From: Gammaproteobacteria bacterium
GTDB taxonomy: Bacteria > Pseudomonadota > Gammaproteobacteria > Comchoanobacterales > Comchoanobacteraceae
Assembly (NCBI GenBank): GCA_016874185.1
Contig: VGUW01000003.1
Coordinates: 1-39,651 of the forward strand
DNA: 39,651 bases
Reading direction: 5' to 3'
The stretch's first letter is position 1, and each line of letters starts with the position of its first letter. Of the stretch, positions 27,522-35,106 are shown piece after piece. The position numbers and the translations under genes are program-made. A model generated the notes under the pieces. The model searched no databases, was not told where the DNA came from, and was given only the letters and a program-made list of their open reading frames with translations.

Positions 27522-27828
27522 TGATAAAAGTTTCCAGTTCGGTTTTTGAAATAGCGCCAACGTGAGTGCCCACGAGTTCGCCTTGATTAAATAGTAGCAT
27601 GGTTGGGATGCCGCGAATGCCGTATTCTGCAGCGATTTCCCTATTTTCATCAACATTTACTTTGGCAAATGTGACATGGTCATTGGTGTTTGCGCATTCT
27701 TCAAAAATAGGCATTACTTGTCGGCATGGTGCACACCATGGTGCCCAAAAATCAAGGACCACAGGCTTTGAGTTCTCAAGAACTGAAGATTTGAAGTTTT
27801 CATTGTTTATCACAAGGACTTTAGACAT
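27508..27828 (-). CDS. trxA: Thioredoxin
   Basis: 106 residues, the standard thioredoxin length. The redox motif WCAPCR sits in [17 protein letters not shown] (E. coli has WCGPCK), with the cis-proline strand [11 protein letters not shown] and a final FINDID helix. It keeps cytosolic thiols reduced together with thioredoxin reductase (not in the window). A strong AAGGTGA ribosome site lies just before the ATG. It overlaps rho by 14 nt. A TATACT -10-like element occurs upstream but its -35 match is poor. Confidence 0.95.
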   Translation of the reverse strand: MSKVLVINNENFKSSVLENSKPVVLDFWAPWCAPCRQVMPIFEECANTNDHVTFAKVNVDENREIAAEYGIRGIPTMLLFNQGELVGTHVGAISKTELETFINDID

Positions 27829-27907
27829 AATTCACCTTAGTTTGCAAAAATATGGGAAGTATAAAAAAATTATTTAATGAAATCATGAAGATTTAATATA
27901 CTCCTGA

Positions 27908-28351
27908 TTATAGGTGGAAGCTGTGTACTTTGTCAAGAATCTCAGGATAAATCTCCCCAATGGCGCGGCTGATAAACGGGCGGTTTTTGATTTCAGGGTG
28001 AGGGATATTTAAATTAGGGTCACAATAATTAATGCCATGATACCAGAGTATGTCTAGGTCGATGATGCGAGGTGCCCATTTTTCCGAGGGTTTGCGTCCC
28101 ATTTCTTTCTCAATGCATTTGAGTTCAGTCAGTAGCTGGCTTGGTGAGGCTGGGGTGAGAATTCCAATAATCTGATTAAGGTATGCCAAGTCCCATGATG
28201 GAGGGGCTCCTGCCGGGGTAATCGCCCTTGTTTCTTCAACACTGGATTCATTGATGATAGTGGCCTTTAGGTTCTTCTTGATTGCTTGCTTGGCCGTGCG
28301 CAAATGATTTGCCCGATCACCAAGATTGCTGCCAAGACCAATTAATATCAT
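27908..28351 (-). CDS. folK: 6-hydroxymethyl-7,8-dihydropterin pyrophosphokinase
   Basis: 147 residues (E. coli 159). The N-terminal ILIGLGSNLGDRANHLRTA and the EKEMGRKPSEKWAPRIIDLDILWYH block, which carries the ATP/Mg and pterin-binding residues (R, D, D), identify HPPK. The enzyme transfers pyrophosphate from ATP to the pterin made by FolB, the enzyme encoded at 1290-1637. The gene overlaps parB by 4 nt (ATGA), an unusual operon partner. It ends 79 nt before trxA. Confidence 0.95.
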   Translation of the reverse strand: MILIGLGSNLGDRANHLRTAKQAIKKNLKATIINESSVEETRAITPAGAPPSWDLAYLNQIIGILTPASPSQLLTELKCIEKEMGRKPSEKWAPRIIDLDILWYHGINYCDPNLNIPHPEIKNRPFISRAIGEIYPEILDKVHSFHL

Positions 28352-29208
28352 TTAGAAATTTTCTCAAATTGTGTTATGAGGGCCTGGAGTTGATCTTGAT
28401 TCTTAAAGGGAATTTTAATTTGTCCTGACTGTCCATTTTTATTGATTTGAATAGCTAATTTTGGGAATGCATGCTGGATGCTGGGGTTAATTTTTGTTTT
28501 TTCTTTAGGTTTTGAGGCCGGTTTTTTCACAGAATAAGCTTGAACCAATTTCTCTGTGGCTCTGACTGAAAGCCGATTGGCAACAATTTTCTTTGCAAGC
28601 AGTAGCTGCGTTTCTGGATCAAGTGGTAATAGTGCCCGTGCATGCCCCATGTCAAGCTGATTTGTCATTACCAAATCTTTAACATCCGGGTTTAGATTAA
28701 GTAAACGAATTAGGTTTGAGATACTAGAACGAGATTTGCCCAGGGTTTTTGCCAATGATACATGGGTGTATTGATGCCTATCAATTAAAATGGAAAGCGC
28801 CTCTGCTGCTTCAATTGGGTTTAATGAATCGCGGTGCACATTTTCAATAATCGCCAGCGCAATGCCCTCGCTATCACTGACCTCTCTTATAATACAAGGA
28901 ATCTGCTCCTGTTTGGCAAGTTTTGACGCCTGGAAGCGTCGTTCACCAGCGATAATTTCATATTCATCGATACCAATCGATCTGACCAATATTGGCTGGA
29001 GGATGCCATGCTCCTTGATTGACTCAGCCAGCTCGGACAATGCTTCTGGGTTAAAGTTTTTTCTGGGCTGCATGATATGACTTGCATGAATGCGCTCAAG
29101 TGGGATGTTGGTGATCGGCATGTAGGTTTTTTCATCTGCAGCGGCAAGTAAGGCCTCAACGCCCATCGATTCAAGTGATCTTCCAAGGGGTGATTGAATT
29201 TGTTTCAT
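28348..29208 (-). CDS. parB: Chromosome partitioning protein ParB (CTPase, parS-binding)
   Basis: 286 residues, a typical ParB/Spo0J. The CTP-binding N-domain has HIMQPRKNF (44-52), ELAESIKEHGILQPILVR, GERR (88-91) and ENVHRDSLNPIEAAEAL (122-138). The helix-turn-helix (150-170: VSLAKTLGKSRSSISNLIRL) is followed by MGHARALL. A basic linker and a C-terminal dimerisation helix end the protein. ParB loads at parS and slides along DNA, and ParA moves the complex. An AAGGAA site precedes the start, which overlaps parA by 4 nt. Candidate target sites lie at 30553-30568 and 9694-9709. Confidence 0.95.
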   Translation of the reverse strand: MKQIQSPLGRSLESMGVEALLAAADEKTYMPITNIPLERIHASHIMQPRKNFNPEALSELAESIKEHGILQPILVRSIGIDEYEIIAGERRFQASKLAKQEQIPCIIREVSDSEGIALAIIENVHRDSLNPIEAAEALSILIDRHQYTHVSLAKTLGKSRSSISNLIRLLNLNPDVKDLVMTNQLDMGHARALLPLDPETQLLLAKKIVANRLSVRATEKLVQAYSVKKPASKPKEKTKINPSIQHAFPKLAIQINKNGQSGQIKIPFKNQDQLQALITQFEKISK

Positions 29209-29996
29209 ACGGGTTCCTTCAATAGATTGGCGTATTGTCGGGCATTGGCTTTGCGGTCAATTTCAGCGGAAAGGGCCAAGTAAGCCAATGCGCCTTGGGA
29301 TTTAGGATCATGGTACATGATGGGTTTGCCATGGCTCGGAGCTTCAGCGAGCTTGATGTTTCTTGGGATCACAGAATTAAATACACGGTCTGAGAAATGT
29401 TTCTCAAGTTCTTTACTAACATACTGTGTTAGACGACTGCGGCCATCAAACATTGTTCTTATGAGCCCAAGAACTTTCAAATCCGGGTTGACCTGTTTTT
29501 TAATTTGCTCAATAGTTCCAAGCAGTTTTGTGAGTCCTTCAAGTGCAAAAAACTCGCATTGCACAGGAACAATCAAATAATGCGCACAGCCCTGAGCATT
29601 CAGAGTTAGATTATTGAGCGCTGGGGGGCAATCTAATAAGATGTAATCGTAGTTATTGATGATTGGAGCTAAGGCCTGCTTGAGGAAAAAGGCCTTTCTG
29701 GGATGATTCATGATACCAATATCACATCGGGTCAAACTGTAGTTGCCTGGGATAACATGATAACCATAGGAGGATTTTTGAATCACCTGTTCAACTGGGG
29801 TGTTCTCTATGAAAAGATGGAGGCAGGTTTTGGCTGTGTGATCAATACCGGAGCCACTTGTGGCGTTGCCTTGCGGGTCAAGATCAATCAATAACACACG
29901 TTTACGCATCGCACTTAAGCCTGCGGCAACATTGATGGCTGTGGTGGTTTTACCAACCCCGCCTTTTTGATTTGTAATTGATACAATATGCGCCAT
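29205..29996 (-). CDS. parA: Chromosome partitioning ATPase ParA/Soj
   Basis: 263 residues, the standard short chromosomal ParA. The deviant Walker A K11-GGVGKTT is at the N-terminus, then LLIDLDPQGNATSG and the YILLDCPPALNNLTLNA Walker B region. It lacks the N-terminal DNA-binding domain of plasmid ParAs, supporting a chromosomal role. It lies 32 nt after rsmG and overlaps parB by 4 nt, the classic rsmG(gidB)-parA-parB order. No strong ribosome site is visible before the ATG. Confidence 0.96.
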   Translation of the reverse strand: MAHIVSITNQKGGVGKTTTAINVAAGLSAMRKRVLLIDLDPQGNATSGSGIDHTAKTCLHLFIENTPVEQVIQKSSYGYHVIPGNYSLTRCDIGIMNHPRKAFFLKQALAPIINNYDYILLDCPPALNNLTLNAQGCAHYLIVPVQCEFFALEGLTKLLGTIEQIKKQVNPDLKVLGLIRTMFDGRSRLTQYVSKELEKHFSDRVFNSVIPRNIKLAEAPSHGKPIMYHDPKSQGALAYLALSAEIDRKANARQYANLLKEPV

Positions 29997-30028
29997 GCTT
30001 TTGCTTAATTTATTTCATTACAATTTAA

Positions 30029-30628
30029 CTAAAAAATCAGTTTTTTTCCAGTTTTTTGAGTCAGTATCATTAAATATCTTGTTAGGTCACTGTTTGGGAT
30101 ATTAAGTGAGATTTCTTGGTATTGCCATTTTTCATTGCTCAGCAAAGCTTCCCAGTTAGAAGAGCGCATGAGGTGGATGTGCAAATCTTCGTGCCACAGA
30201 TGTCGGGTGATTTTTAAAATGGTTTCAGGATCGCTTACGGCTCGAGTAATGATGAGATCAACATGTTGTTGAAAGCTCTCAATGCGTTGATGATGAGGGC
30301 TGATGTTTAAGTTAAGATGAAATTTCACATGTTCCAAAAAAGCGATGCGTTTGGCATTTGCGTCTACAAGATGCCAATGTGTATCGGGCATCAATATTGC
30401 TAAAATGACACCGGGTATGCCAGCGCCTGTTCCCAGGTCAATAGCACTTTTAGGAAATAAAGGAATTAAGTGTTTGCGGGTGACCGCGCTATCAAGAACA
30501 TGACGTTCAATAAAGGATGTCTTTTCTGTAATTCGTGTCAAATTATGCCGATGGTTCCACGTGGATAATAGTTCAAAGTACTGATCAATTAAGCTGATTT
30601 GTCCAGGTGTGAAAAATGAATCAAGCAT
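30029..30628 (-). CDS. rsmG: 16S rRNA m7G527 methyltransferase RsmG (GidB)
   Basis: 199 residues (E. coli 207). Signature blocks are LLSTWNHRHNLTRITE, ERHVLDSA, the SAM-binding AIDLGTGAGIPGVILAI, HWHLVDANAKRIAFLEHV and the late LIITRAVSDPETILK. It methylates N7 of G527 in 16S rRNA. The start overlaps the rsmD stop by 8 nt. mnmG (gidA), its usual partner, is not adjacent here. A candidate parS site lies within the gene. Confidence 0.95.
   Translation of the reverse strand: MLDSFFTPGQISLIDQYFELLSTWNHRHNLTRITEKTSFIERHVLDSAVTRKHLIPLFPKSAIDLGTGAGIPGVILAILMPDTHWHLVDANAKRIAFLEHVKFHLNLNISPHHQRIESFQQHVDLIITRAVSDPETILKITRHLWHEDLHIHLMRSSNWEALLSNEKWQYQEISLNIPNSDLTRYLMILTQKTGKKLIF
30553..30568. promoter_or_regulatory. 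Candidate parS (ParB-binding) palindrome within rsmG
   Basis: GGTTCCACGTGGATAA matches 13 of 16 positions of the Pseudomonas-type parS TGTTCCACGTGGAACA and keeps the whole TTCCACGTGGA core. It lies under 0.6 kb upstream of parA, where parS sites are often found. Confidence 0.5.
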
Positions 30629-31148
30629 CGGGGATCTGAATTAAATAGGCAAGGCATTGGCCTTGCTTGGCTGTTTTTGTGATATGCCAATGATCTGGAA
30701 ACGCAGGTGGTTTTCTACACTCAAAGTATAGAATGGCTCCTTTAAAATGGCTGTCCATCCAATTTAGCAATGATTCTGACGCAGTCAGATCATAAGGCGG
30801 GTCACAAAAAATGTAATCGGCTTTAATGTTCAACTGGGTAGGGATTTTTTGATTCAGTATCCTGTATGAAGTGACTTTGAGGTTAATGAGATTTTGTTCG
30901 ATGTCTTTGCATGCCTCGTGATGCTCATCGATAAAAGTAACATGGGCAGCACCGCGTGATAATGCCTCAATACCAAGCATGCCAGTGCCTGCAAACAAGT
31001 CAAGACAGCGCTTGTTTCGAATGTCAAACTGTAGCCAATTAAAAAGTCGTTGGCGCATCATGCATGGGGTTGGGCGGATGTGCTTAGAGTTCCAGAAGAT
31101 ATGCCGACCTTTTAGTGAACCTGCTGTGATGCGTAATTTTGAGGACAT
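30621..31148 (-). CDS. rsmD: 16S rRNA m2G966 methyltransferase RsmD
   Basis: About 175 residues from ATG 31148; an in-frame ATG at 31187 adds 13 residues. Family blocks are LRITAGSLKGRHI near the start, RPTPCMMRQRLFNWL, the SAM loop CLDLFAGTGMLGIEALSRGA and the catalytic DPPY in YIFCDPPYDL. It methylates N2 of G966 in 16S rRNA. It is divergent from ftsY across a 60-nt gap, as in E. coli and other Gammaproteobacteria. Confidence 0.94.
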   Translation of the reverse strand: MSSKLRITAGSLKGRHIFWNSKHIRPTPCMMRQRLFNWLQFDIRNKRCLDLFAGTGMLGIEALSRGAAHVTFIDEHHEACKDIEQNLINLKVTSYRILNQKIPTQLNIKADYIFCDPPYDLTASESLLNWMDSHFKGAILYFECRKPPAFPDHWHITKTAKQGQCLAYLIQIPDA

Positions 31149-31208
31149 GGTTTTTTTTAAGGGCAATTTAAAGTAAGATATTAGCATAATATGACTGGCG
31201 CAATATAG

Positions 31209-32117
31209 ATGTTTGATAAAATTAAGTCAATTTTCATGAAAGGAAAAGATTTTCCTGGTGAGTCAGGAAGTGTTTTTTCCATTTTTATTCAAATGCTTAG
31301 AGGGAAGTCTCTTGACCAATCCACCCGTGCCATTCTCCAAGAGTTCTTATATCGTGCAGATGTGGGGACAGAACAATCAGAGCAAATTTTAATCGATATT
31401 GAACATTTTTCAGGCCAGGGGTCGGCGCTTGATCGATTGAGGGGGGTGTTGATTGATCAACTCAAGCCTTATGAATCAGATGTGTTGCTGCAAAAGTTTG
31501 CACCAACAACAGCCATTGTGATGATTGGGATTAATGGTGCCGGTAAAACCACCACTATTGCAAAATTGGCTCATTTGTTTAAAAAACAGGGGCATTCTGT
31601 GCTTTTGGCAGCCGGTGATACATTTCGTGCAGCCGCCATTGAGCAGCTGGGTTATTGGGCCAAGCAAGTTGGGGTGGATATGATTAGCCAAAAGCAGGGA
31701 TCTGATAGCGCTTCTGTGGTTTTTGATGCTTTTTCTTCTGCGCGATCTAAGGGTCTTGATGTATTAATTGCAGACACAGCGGGCCGTTTACATACCAAGG
31801 ATCATTTATTGATGGAGCTTGAGAAAATCATACGTGTTCTCAAGAAGCAAGATGATAAAGCTCCGGAACATATTTGGCTTGTTATTGATGGAACTATTGG
31901 TCAAAGCAGCATTGATCAGGCCAGAGTGTTTGCAAACTGTGTTCCAGTCACCGGGGTTATTGTAACAAAAATGGATAGCCGCTCTAAAGCGGGTGCCTTG
32001 ATTCGTGTATGTCATACTTTGAAAAAGCCAGTGATTGCAATTGGTACAGGCGAGGGGCTTGAGCAATTGCGTGCTTTTAATGCGGTAGATTTTGTTGAGC
32101 AATTATTGGAGGCCTGA
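31209..32117 (+). CDS. ftsY: Signal recognition particle receptor FtsY (short form, divergent GTPase loop)
   Basis: 302 residues, without the long acidic N-terminal A domain of E. coli FtsY (497 residues). The N domain contains LQEFLYRADVGTEQSEQILID. The G domain has G1 GINGAGKTTT (107-116), AAGDTFRAAAIEQL, G3 DTAGR (189-193) and G4 TKMD (253-256). FtsY docks SRP-ribosome complexes at the inner membrane. Oddly, the closing loop that is DGTAKGG in nearly all SRP GTPases reads DSRSKAG here (256-262), and the preceding DASTGQNA-type motif reads DGTIGQSS. The stop overlaps the next gene by one base (TGATG). It is probably still FtsY, but with altered interface residues. Confidence 0.93.
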   Translation: MFDKIKSIFMKGKDFPGESGSVFSIFIQMLRGKSLDQSTRAILQEFLYRADVGTEQSEQILIDIEHFSGQGSALDRLRGVLIDQLKPYESDVLLQKFAPTTAIVMIGINGAGKTTTIAKLAHLFKKQGHSVLLAAGDTFRAAAIEQLGYWAKQVGVDMISQKQGSDSASVVFDAFSSARSKGLDVLIADTAGRLHTKDHLLMELEKIIRVLKKQDDKAPEHIWLVIDGTIGQSSIDQARVFANCVPVTGVIVTKMDSRSKAGALIRVCHTLKKPVIAIGTGEGLEQLRAFNAVDFVEQLLEA

Positions 32118-32659
32118 TGCAAATAGCTGGATTGATTCTTAGTGGGTGTGAGCCGATAAATTATAATTCAGGTTCTTTGTCATTGAATCGGCAACAGGCA
32201 GAGGCTTTGCGCAGTGCTTGTTTTTTTGGGGGTATTTTAGAAGCCGGTCAATGGTCAATTTTAGATCAAAAGTGGCAAACCGGAGATGTGTTTAATCATC
32301 AGTTTCCAAAAACTGTAGTTTGGCTGGGTGCAAATGCTTACTGGTATCGAAATAGGCCGTTGTGGGATCAGTTTTTATTGGTGGCCAGACGGATGGGGTA
32401 TGGTTTGAAAGAATTTGAGGCAATTTGGAGTTATTTTTTAACCCTTTGGCCGGCGCTTGAGAAACACAGCGTTTTAAGTGACTTATCGAATCAAGAGATG
32501 TGTGATGCTGATTTGTTACGTTGTTTAATAATGCGTCCGAAGGTAATTTTGTTTGAAAGAGGGTCTATCAGTAGGAGGTTAGAGCAACTGGTCGCTGCTG
32601 ATTTATCGGAATTTGGAGTGCAATTAGTAAAAATTGAGGTTTTTGGCAATGTTGCGTAA
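32117..32659 (+). CDS. Degenerate FtsE-like protein lacking ATPase motifs
   Basis: 180 residues in the exact ftsE slot between ftsY and ftsX. Read against E. coli FtsE (222 residues), it follows the same outline from the Walker A helix onward. LNRQQAEALRS sits where GAGKSTLLKL should be. GGILEAGQW matches CGIERPSAGKIW. NRPLWDQFLLVARRMGY matches DRTVYDNVAIPLIIAGA. LSNQE (123-127) replaces LSGGE, and RCLIMRPKVILFE (135-147) replaces RAVVNKPAVLLADE. The first ~20 residues are shortened and the H-loop region is gone. Walker A lysine, signature glycines, the Walker B Asp and the H-loop His are therefore all missing. The frame is open, tightly overlapped by both neighbours (1 nt and 11 nt), so it looks translated rather than a dead gene. 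Homology to FtsE is my alignment by eye. Confidence 0.65.
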   Translation: MQIAGLILSGCEPINYNSGSLSLNRQQAEALRSACFFGGILEAGQWSILDQKWQTGDVFNHQFPKTVVWLGANAYWYRNRPLWDQFLLVARRMGYGLKEFEAIWSYFLTLWPALEKHSVLSDLSNQEMCDADLLRCLIMRPKVILFERGSISRRLEQLVAADLSEFGVQLVKIEVFGNVA

Positions 32660-33449
32660 TTTAAGTTGTCTGATACATTCAGCAAAGGCTGGGTTTTTTA
32701 CGATTTTGGCCTGTGGTTTTATGCTGGGCCTGCTCTGGAGTGGTGCAAGAGAGCTGTGGGCGCATTTTTTGCCAGGCTTTGGAACTGTAGCACAGGTTTT
32801 TATTGTGCCCAGGACCCCTGATGTGAGCGTTCAGTCTGTCGAAAGCTTTATATCATCATTGCACCGAGTTTATTCTGTGTCTGTGGTATCAGCCAGGCAG
32901 GGGGCAAAGTATATACAAGAGCATGTTATGAAAACTTCTCATGCGATTGATTCCGATGGGTTGCCTGTGCGTTTGGTGGTAGCATTTCAAGGGGTTTTGG
33001 ACGAAAAAGCCAGATCTCGGTTTGAAGAAGCTGTTTCTAGATTTGGGCAGGTGGATACTGTCATGTTTGATCACATTGATAATCAGCAGTCATTGTGGGG
33101 AATACTCGGCGCATTGTTTTGCTTTTCAATGCTTTCTCTTTATTTTATGGTTAGTTATTTGCATCGAGCACCAGCGCAAAGCAGCTTACTGCTACAAGAT
33201 TTCTTGTTGTACCGGTATTTGGGTCTAAGATGGTCGATCGATTGGGTTTTGGCATTTTTCTTTTTTATTTTGGTAGCCATTTGTTCTGAGTGGGTATTGA
33301 TGCTCTTAGGAAACTATATTTTTTATATTCCGCAGCAATTCCCTGAGGTTCCAATACTTTTTGTATTACTGATCAGTGTTTTTTGGCTTAAAAGGACAAT
33401 GGCTCATGTGGACAAGGAAGTGAAAAAGTGCTATATTGGCAATGCTTAA
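32649..33449 (+). CDS. ftsX: FtsX-like cell division membrane protein (short, divergent)
   Basis: 266 residues from ATG 32649, which has GAGG 9 nt upstream; E. coli FtsX is 352. Four membrane segments in the FtsX arrangement are visible: one near residues 14-30, a large extracytoplasmic domain (~40-147), then ~149-170, ~200-220 and ~233-248. The cytoplasmic N-terminus is very short. FtsX normally works with FtsE to activate cell-wall hydrolases at the septum through EnvC-type partners. Assignment rests on topology, on its position between the ftsE slot and rpoH, and on weak similarity, because sequence conservation is low. Confidence 0.72.
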   Translation: MLRNLSCLIHSAKAGFFTILACGFMLGLLWSGARELWAHFLPGFGTVAQVFIVPRTPDVSVQSVESFISSLHRVYSVSVVSARQGAKYIQEHVMKTSHAIDSDGLPVRLVVAFQGVLDEKARSRFEEAVSRFGQVDTVMFDHIDNQQSLWGILGALFCFSMLSLYFMVSYLHRAPAQSSLLLQDFLLYRYLGLRWSIDWVLAFFFFILVAICSEWVLMLLGNYIFYIPQQFPEVPILFVLLISVFWLKRTMAHVDKEVKKCYIGNA

Positions 33450-33462
33450 TATGGTGAGTTAT

Positions 33463-34305
33463 ATGTCATACTCAATGACTCAAATGCAGTTTTTACCTTC
33501 CGGTGGGCTATCTGCCTACTTGGCTTGGGTTCATCGGCTCCCTGTTTTGACACATGAGCAAGAAACAGAGCTGGCGATGCGCATGATTGAGGATCAAGAT
33601 CGTGACGCAGTTAAGCAGTTGATTTTATCGAACTTGCGACATGTTGCTTATATTGCTCAGCAGTACAAGGGCTACGGCCTTTGTCTTTCTGATTTGATTC
33701 AAGAGGGCAATATTGGCTTGATTAAAGCCGTGAAGAGATTTAACCCCAAAGAAGGGGTTCGGCTTGTGACTTATGCCGCTTACTGGATTAAGTCAGAATT
33801 GCATGAGTATGTGCTTAGGAACTGGAAAATTGTGCGTGTTGCAACAACTAAAGTTCAGCGAATGTTGTTTTTTAAGCTTCGCTCTAAATTGAGTTTTGAT
33901 ACTGCGGTCTCTGAGCAGGAGGCAAAGGATATTGCTAAAACACTGGGGGTTCAAACTTCTGACATCATTGATATGCAAAAGAGGTTGCAATATGACCATA
34001 GCTTGGATGTATCTTTGGATGATGAGCATTATTGGACGGATCATCAGTTAAGTGCTCTTGCTTTGGTTGAGACCTCTGGGGATACACTTGATGATCAGCT
34101 AAGTGTAACGAAAGTCAATCAAGACTTACAAGAAGCAATGAAGTCATTGCCTGATCGTTTATATCATATTATTCAATCAAGGTATCTCACGGAAGATAAA
34201 ATGACCTTACAGGATTTGGCAGATCAATTGGGCATATCAGTTGAGCGGGTTCGACAGCTTGAAAAGCAAGCCTTGCTGCACATGAAAAAAATCATTGATA
34301 ATTAG
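33463..34305 (+). CDS. rpoH: RNA polymerase heat-shock sigma factor RpoH (sigma-32)
   Basis: 280 residues (E. coli 284). Region 2 has NLRHVAYIAQQYKGYGL, DLIQEGNIGLIKAVKRFNP (77-95) and TYAAYWIKSELHEYVLRNW. The RpoH box QRMLFFKLR (132-140) is diagnostic of sigma-32. Region 4 ends TLQDLADQLGISVERVRQLEKQAL. I use ATG 33463 with GGTGAG 4 nt upstream; ATGs at 33442, 33451 and 33475 are alternatives. It lies just after ftsX, the conserved gammaproteobacterial place. Confidence 0.95.
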   Translation: MSYSMTQMQFLPSGGLSAYLAWVHRLPVLTHEQETELAMRMIEDQDRDAVKQLILSNLRHVAYIAQQYKGYGLCLSDLIQEGNIGLIKAVKRFNPKEGVRLVTYAAYWIKSELHEYVLRNWKIVRVATTKVQRMLFFKLRSKLSFDTAVSEQEAKDIAKTLGVQTSDIIDMQKRLQYDHSLDVSLDDEHYWTDHQLSALALVETSGDTLDDQLSVTKVNQDLQEAMKSLPDRLYHIIQSRYLTEDKMTLQDLADQLGISVERVRQLEKQALLHMKKIIDN

Positions 34306-34317
34306 TGCATATTCCGT

Positions 34318-34346
34318 TTGCAATAAGGTTGATTCATTAATATCCT
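34318..34346 (+). promoter_or_regulatory. Possible promoter for the DsbA-family gene
   Basis: TTGCAA (34318-34323) and TATCCT (34341-34346) have a 17-nt spacer, each matching four of six sigma70 consensus bases, 28 nt before the ATG. Weak but well placed in a 69-nt gap. Confidence 0.35.
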
Positions 34347-34374
34347 ATAACAAGTAGTAAATTGGAAAAACACC

Positions 34375-35106
34375 ATGGTTAAATTTTGGCCAATATTGAT
34401 GGCATCTTCTTTTTTCGTGATGGCACAGGGGGCTACTGTAAAAAGTCAGCAGCATGTGCTAAGTCCTGCCCAAAAGAAAGAAGTGGGTGAGGTTGTAAAA
34501 GATATTATATTGAATCAACCGGAGTTAATTATTCAGTCTTTGCAAAAATTTCAAACACGTCAACAAGCAATGGCTGAAAGCAAGGCTGTTGCTTTGGCAA
34601 AAGAAAATTCTCAAGCTCTTTTTTCAAATGCAACAGATCCGTTTGTAGGCAAGGCAGATGCAAAAACTGTGGTCGTTGAGTTTTTAGATTATCAGTGTGG
34701 TTATTGTAAGAGAATGCACGGTGTTTTGTCAGATTATTTGCTGAATCATCCAGATAAGATAAAAGTCATTTATAAGGTTATTCCCCTATTGGGTGATCGA
34801 TCCAAACAGGCAGCGCTTGTGGCTTTAGGGGCTTTGCAGCAGGGCGCATTCAAAGATGTTCATCAAAAATTGATGGATCAGGCTCGATTGAGTGATCAAG
34901 ATATCACAGACATATCAGAAAAAATCAAGCTAAGCCAAGAGCAGAAACATATGGCAGAGCTTCAAATGGTACAGAATATGAACTTGGCCGAGAAGCTTCA
35001 AATTGAAGCGACCCCAACTGTTTACATTTTAAAACCCGATCAATCCATACAGATCATACGTGGGTTTGTTTCCTCTGAGCAATTTGGGAAACATATAGAT
35101 GGTTAA
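34375..35106 (+). CDS. Periplasmic DsbA-family thiol:disulfide protein (Com1/DsbA2-like)
   Basis: 243 residues. A signal peptide (residues 1-~20, ending near AQGA) is followed by a helical N-terminal segment with LSPAQKKEVGEVVKDIILNQPELI and a QKFQTRQQA stretch, which serves for oligomerisation in Com1, ScsC and Legionella DsbA2-type proteins. The thioredoxin domain has VVEFLDYQCGYCKRMH with active site CGYC (108-111) and the cis-proline strand IEATPTVYIL. It should oxidise or isomerise disulfides in the envelope. Its partner oxidase or reductase is not in the window. The stop overlaps the convergent lysine-rich gene by 4 nt. Confidence 0.88.
   Translation: MVKFWPILMASSFFVMAQGATVKSQQHVLSPAQKKEVGEVVKDIILNQPELIIQSLQKFQTRQQAMAESKAVALAKENSQALFSNATDPFVGKADAKTVVVEFLDYQCGYCKRMHGVLSDYLLNHPDKIKVIYKVIPLLGDRSKQAALVALGALQQGAFKDVHQKLMDQARLSDQDITDISEKIKLSQEQKHMAELQMVQNMNLAEKLQIEATPTVYILKPDQSIQIIRGFVSSEQFGKHIDG

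Noticed and set aside
27521-27656. Longer N-terminus for rho
   Set aside because: The extra 45 residues would lie wholly within trxA in another frame, and the ATG at 27521 already gives a complete Rho with normal trxA-rho overlap.
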